In this document: positions 63,183-64,000 of the stretch, piece after piece
Layout: each line of letters opens with the position of its first letter
How positions within the stretch are numbered: the first letter of the stretch is position 1
Source: Rhodanobacter sp.
Lineage (GTDB): Bacteria > Pseudomonadota > Gammaproteobacteria > Xanthomonadales > Rhodanobacteraceae
Direction: 5' to 3'
DNA: 64,000 nucleotides
NCBI GenBank assembly: GCA_022730075.1
Contig: DZBX01000002.1
Location: 1-64,000, forward strand
Notes under the pieces: generated by a model
The model's database searches: none
Seen by the model: the letters and a program-made list of their open reading frames with translations, nothing else
Told to the model about the DNA's origin: nothing
Made by a program: the position numbers and the translations under genes

Positions 63183-63941
63183 TCAGGCGTCGTCGTCCTG
63201 CAGTAGCGCGCGCAGCGCGGCGGGCTGCTGCAAATGCACCTCGCGGCCGGTGATCTCGACCATGCCCTGTTCGCGGAAGCGCGCCAGCACGCGGCTGACG
63301 GTTTCGGCGGCGAGGTGCAAAAAGTTGGCGATGTCGCTGCGCGGCATGGGCAGATGGAAATGCTCCGGCGACAAACCACGCAGTGCATAGCGCGCCGACA
63401 GATCGAGCAGGAACGCTGCCACGCGCTGATCGGCACCCATGTCCCAGCTGCGTGCCTCGTGCTGCGCAATGGCGTGGCTGAACATGCGGAACAGGTGCTG
63501 CTGCACTTCCGGTTCACGTTGCGCCACGTGGCTGACCGCATCGAACGGCAGCTTGCACAGGCGTGTGCTTTCCAGCGCCACGCCATCGCATGGATACACG
63601 CCGGGGTCGACCGCCTCCAGTCCCACGACCTCGCCGGGCAGATAAAAGCCCAGCACCTGGGCGCGGCCCTCGGCGTCGACTTGCACGGTCTTGACCATGC
63701 CGGACTTCACCGCGAACAGCGTGCGGAACGGCTCGCCGGATTTGAATACGTGGTCATTGCTGCGAAACGGTCCGATGTCCTCGACCAGCTTGCGCATGTC
63801 GGCGAAGGCCACGCTGCCGTTGCCGGACATGCCGCAAGCGTGCACCAATCCGCAGCGATCACAGGAGACCCTTGCATCGCGTGGCTCGGCGCAGGCCATG
63901 CCGGGTACGGCCAGCGCGCAGAGTTTCGGCTTGGCGGTCAT
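63183..63941 (-). CDS. FNR/Anr-type oxygen-sensing transcriptional regulator
   Basis: A protein of 252 aa. The [4Fe-4S] ligands of FNR are all present: Cys27, Cys30 and Cys36 (SCDRCGLVHAC) and a fourth Cys in YPCDGVALE. The cAMP-receptor-like beta-roll, the dimerisation helix and the C-terminal HTH with ETVSRVLARF (Glu, Ser and Arg that read TTGAT half-sites) follow. It is expected to switch on anaerobic genes when oxygen is absent. GGAGG lies 5 nt upstream of the ATG at 63941. Nothing is recognised in 63942-64000. Confidence 0.94.
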   Translation of the reverse strand: MTAKPKLCALAVPGMACAEPRDARVSCDRCGLVHACGMSGNGSVAFADMRKLVEDIGPFRSNDHVFKSGEPFRTLFAVKSGMVKTVQVDAEGRAQVLGFYLPGEVVGLEAVDPGVYPCDGVALESTRLCKLPFDAVSHVAQREPEVQQHLFRMFSHAIAQHEARSWDMGADQRVAAFLLDLSARYALRGLSPEHFHLPMPRSDIANFLHLAAETVSRVLARFREQGMVEITGREVHLQQPAALRALLQDDDA

Positions 63942-64000
63942 CACAGCCTCCGTCGCGACTGCAGCACTCGAGCGCGCGATTCTAGCGCGCACGGACCCGC

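Overview
The window is GC-rich chromosomal DNA of a gammaproteobacterium. The gene content and order (SPOR protein next to argS, def-fmt-rsmB, dut-coaBC, ftsY-AsmA-mutY-yggX, rsmD-coaD-ferredoxin, DUF4124, DUF3106 and DUF6491 proteins, TonB-receptor/LacI sugar locus) look like the Xanthomonadales, most plausibly Rhodanobacteraceae. That placement is inferred from recalled gene neighbourhoods and protein families, not from a search. A DUF929 thioredoxin-fold protein, a bufferin-type metallophore precursor and a MarR/MFS efflux unit would fit an acid- or metal-stressed lifestyle, but this is only suggestive.

Layout. 1-11.2 kb is housekeeping: the SPOR protein and argS on the minus strand; def, fmt and rsmB plus a DUF4124 protein on the plus strand; algC with an N-terminal membrane extension, dut and coaBC on minus; radC on plus. 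11.3-16.3 kb is accessory: a DUF929 secreted protein, a minus-strand marR-isochorismatase-MFS operon with dyad operators, then a DUF2282 (BufA1-like) precursor and a DoxX protein on plus. 16.4-30.1 kb is a minus-strand glycan-utilisation locus: lacI, TonB-dependent receptor, flavin-dependent halogenase, an intrinsic terminator/attenuator, a GH144-type glucanase, an ABC importer without an ATPase, and a large secreted six-hairpin glycosidase. 30.3-36.3 kb holds ppc, an SAH riboswitch with ahcY, metF and a small exported protein.

36.4-46.8 kb holds ilvE, a TrxB-like ferredoxin-NADP reductase, a two-component system, rimK, tRNA-Gly(CCC), a large DUF6600 protein, an unusual GYF-like/RDD/pilin fusion, thiS and a small membrane protein. 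46.8-51.3 kb carries pntAA, pntAB and pntB, interrupted by an oppositely oriented ECF sigma/anti-sigma/DUF3106 operon. 51.4-61.9 kb is mixed housekeeping: nitroreductase, 5'-3' exonuclease, Nudix, MAPEG, TMEM43, MBL-fold, ferredoxin, coaD, rsmD, ftsY, AsmA, mutY, yggX and DUF6491. The end carries tRNA-Phe, a vapBC toxin-antitoxin pair with its operator, and an FNR-type regulator with all four [4Fe-4S] cysteines.

Themes that cut across regions: (i) a dispersed hairpin of about 34 nt whose 5' end supplies the TGA stop codon of three unrelated genes (12.3, 35.6 and 50.2 kb); (ii) strong hairpins at many operon boundaries, one of which is a textbook terminator inside the leader of the glucanase gene; (iii) many ATGA or TGATG stop/start overlaps, showing tight translational coupling. 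No CRISPR array, insertion sequence, prophage or rRNA was seen, and with the starts chosen here no stretch longer than 300 bases lacks a gene.
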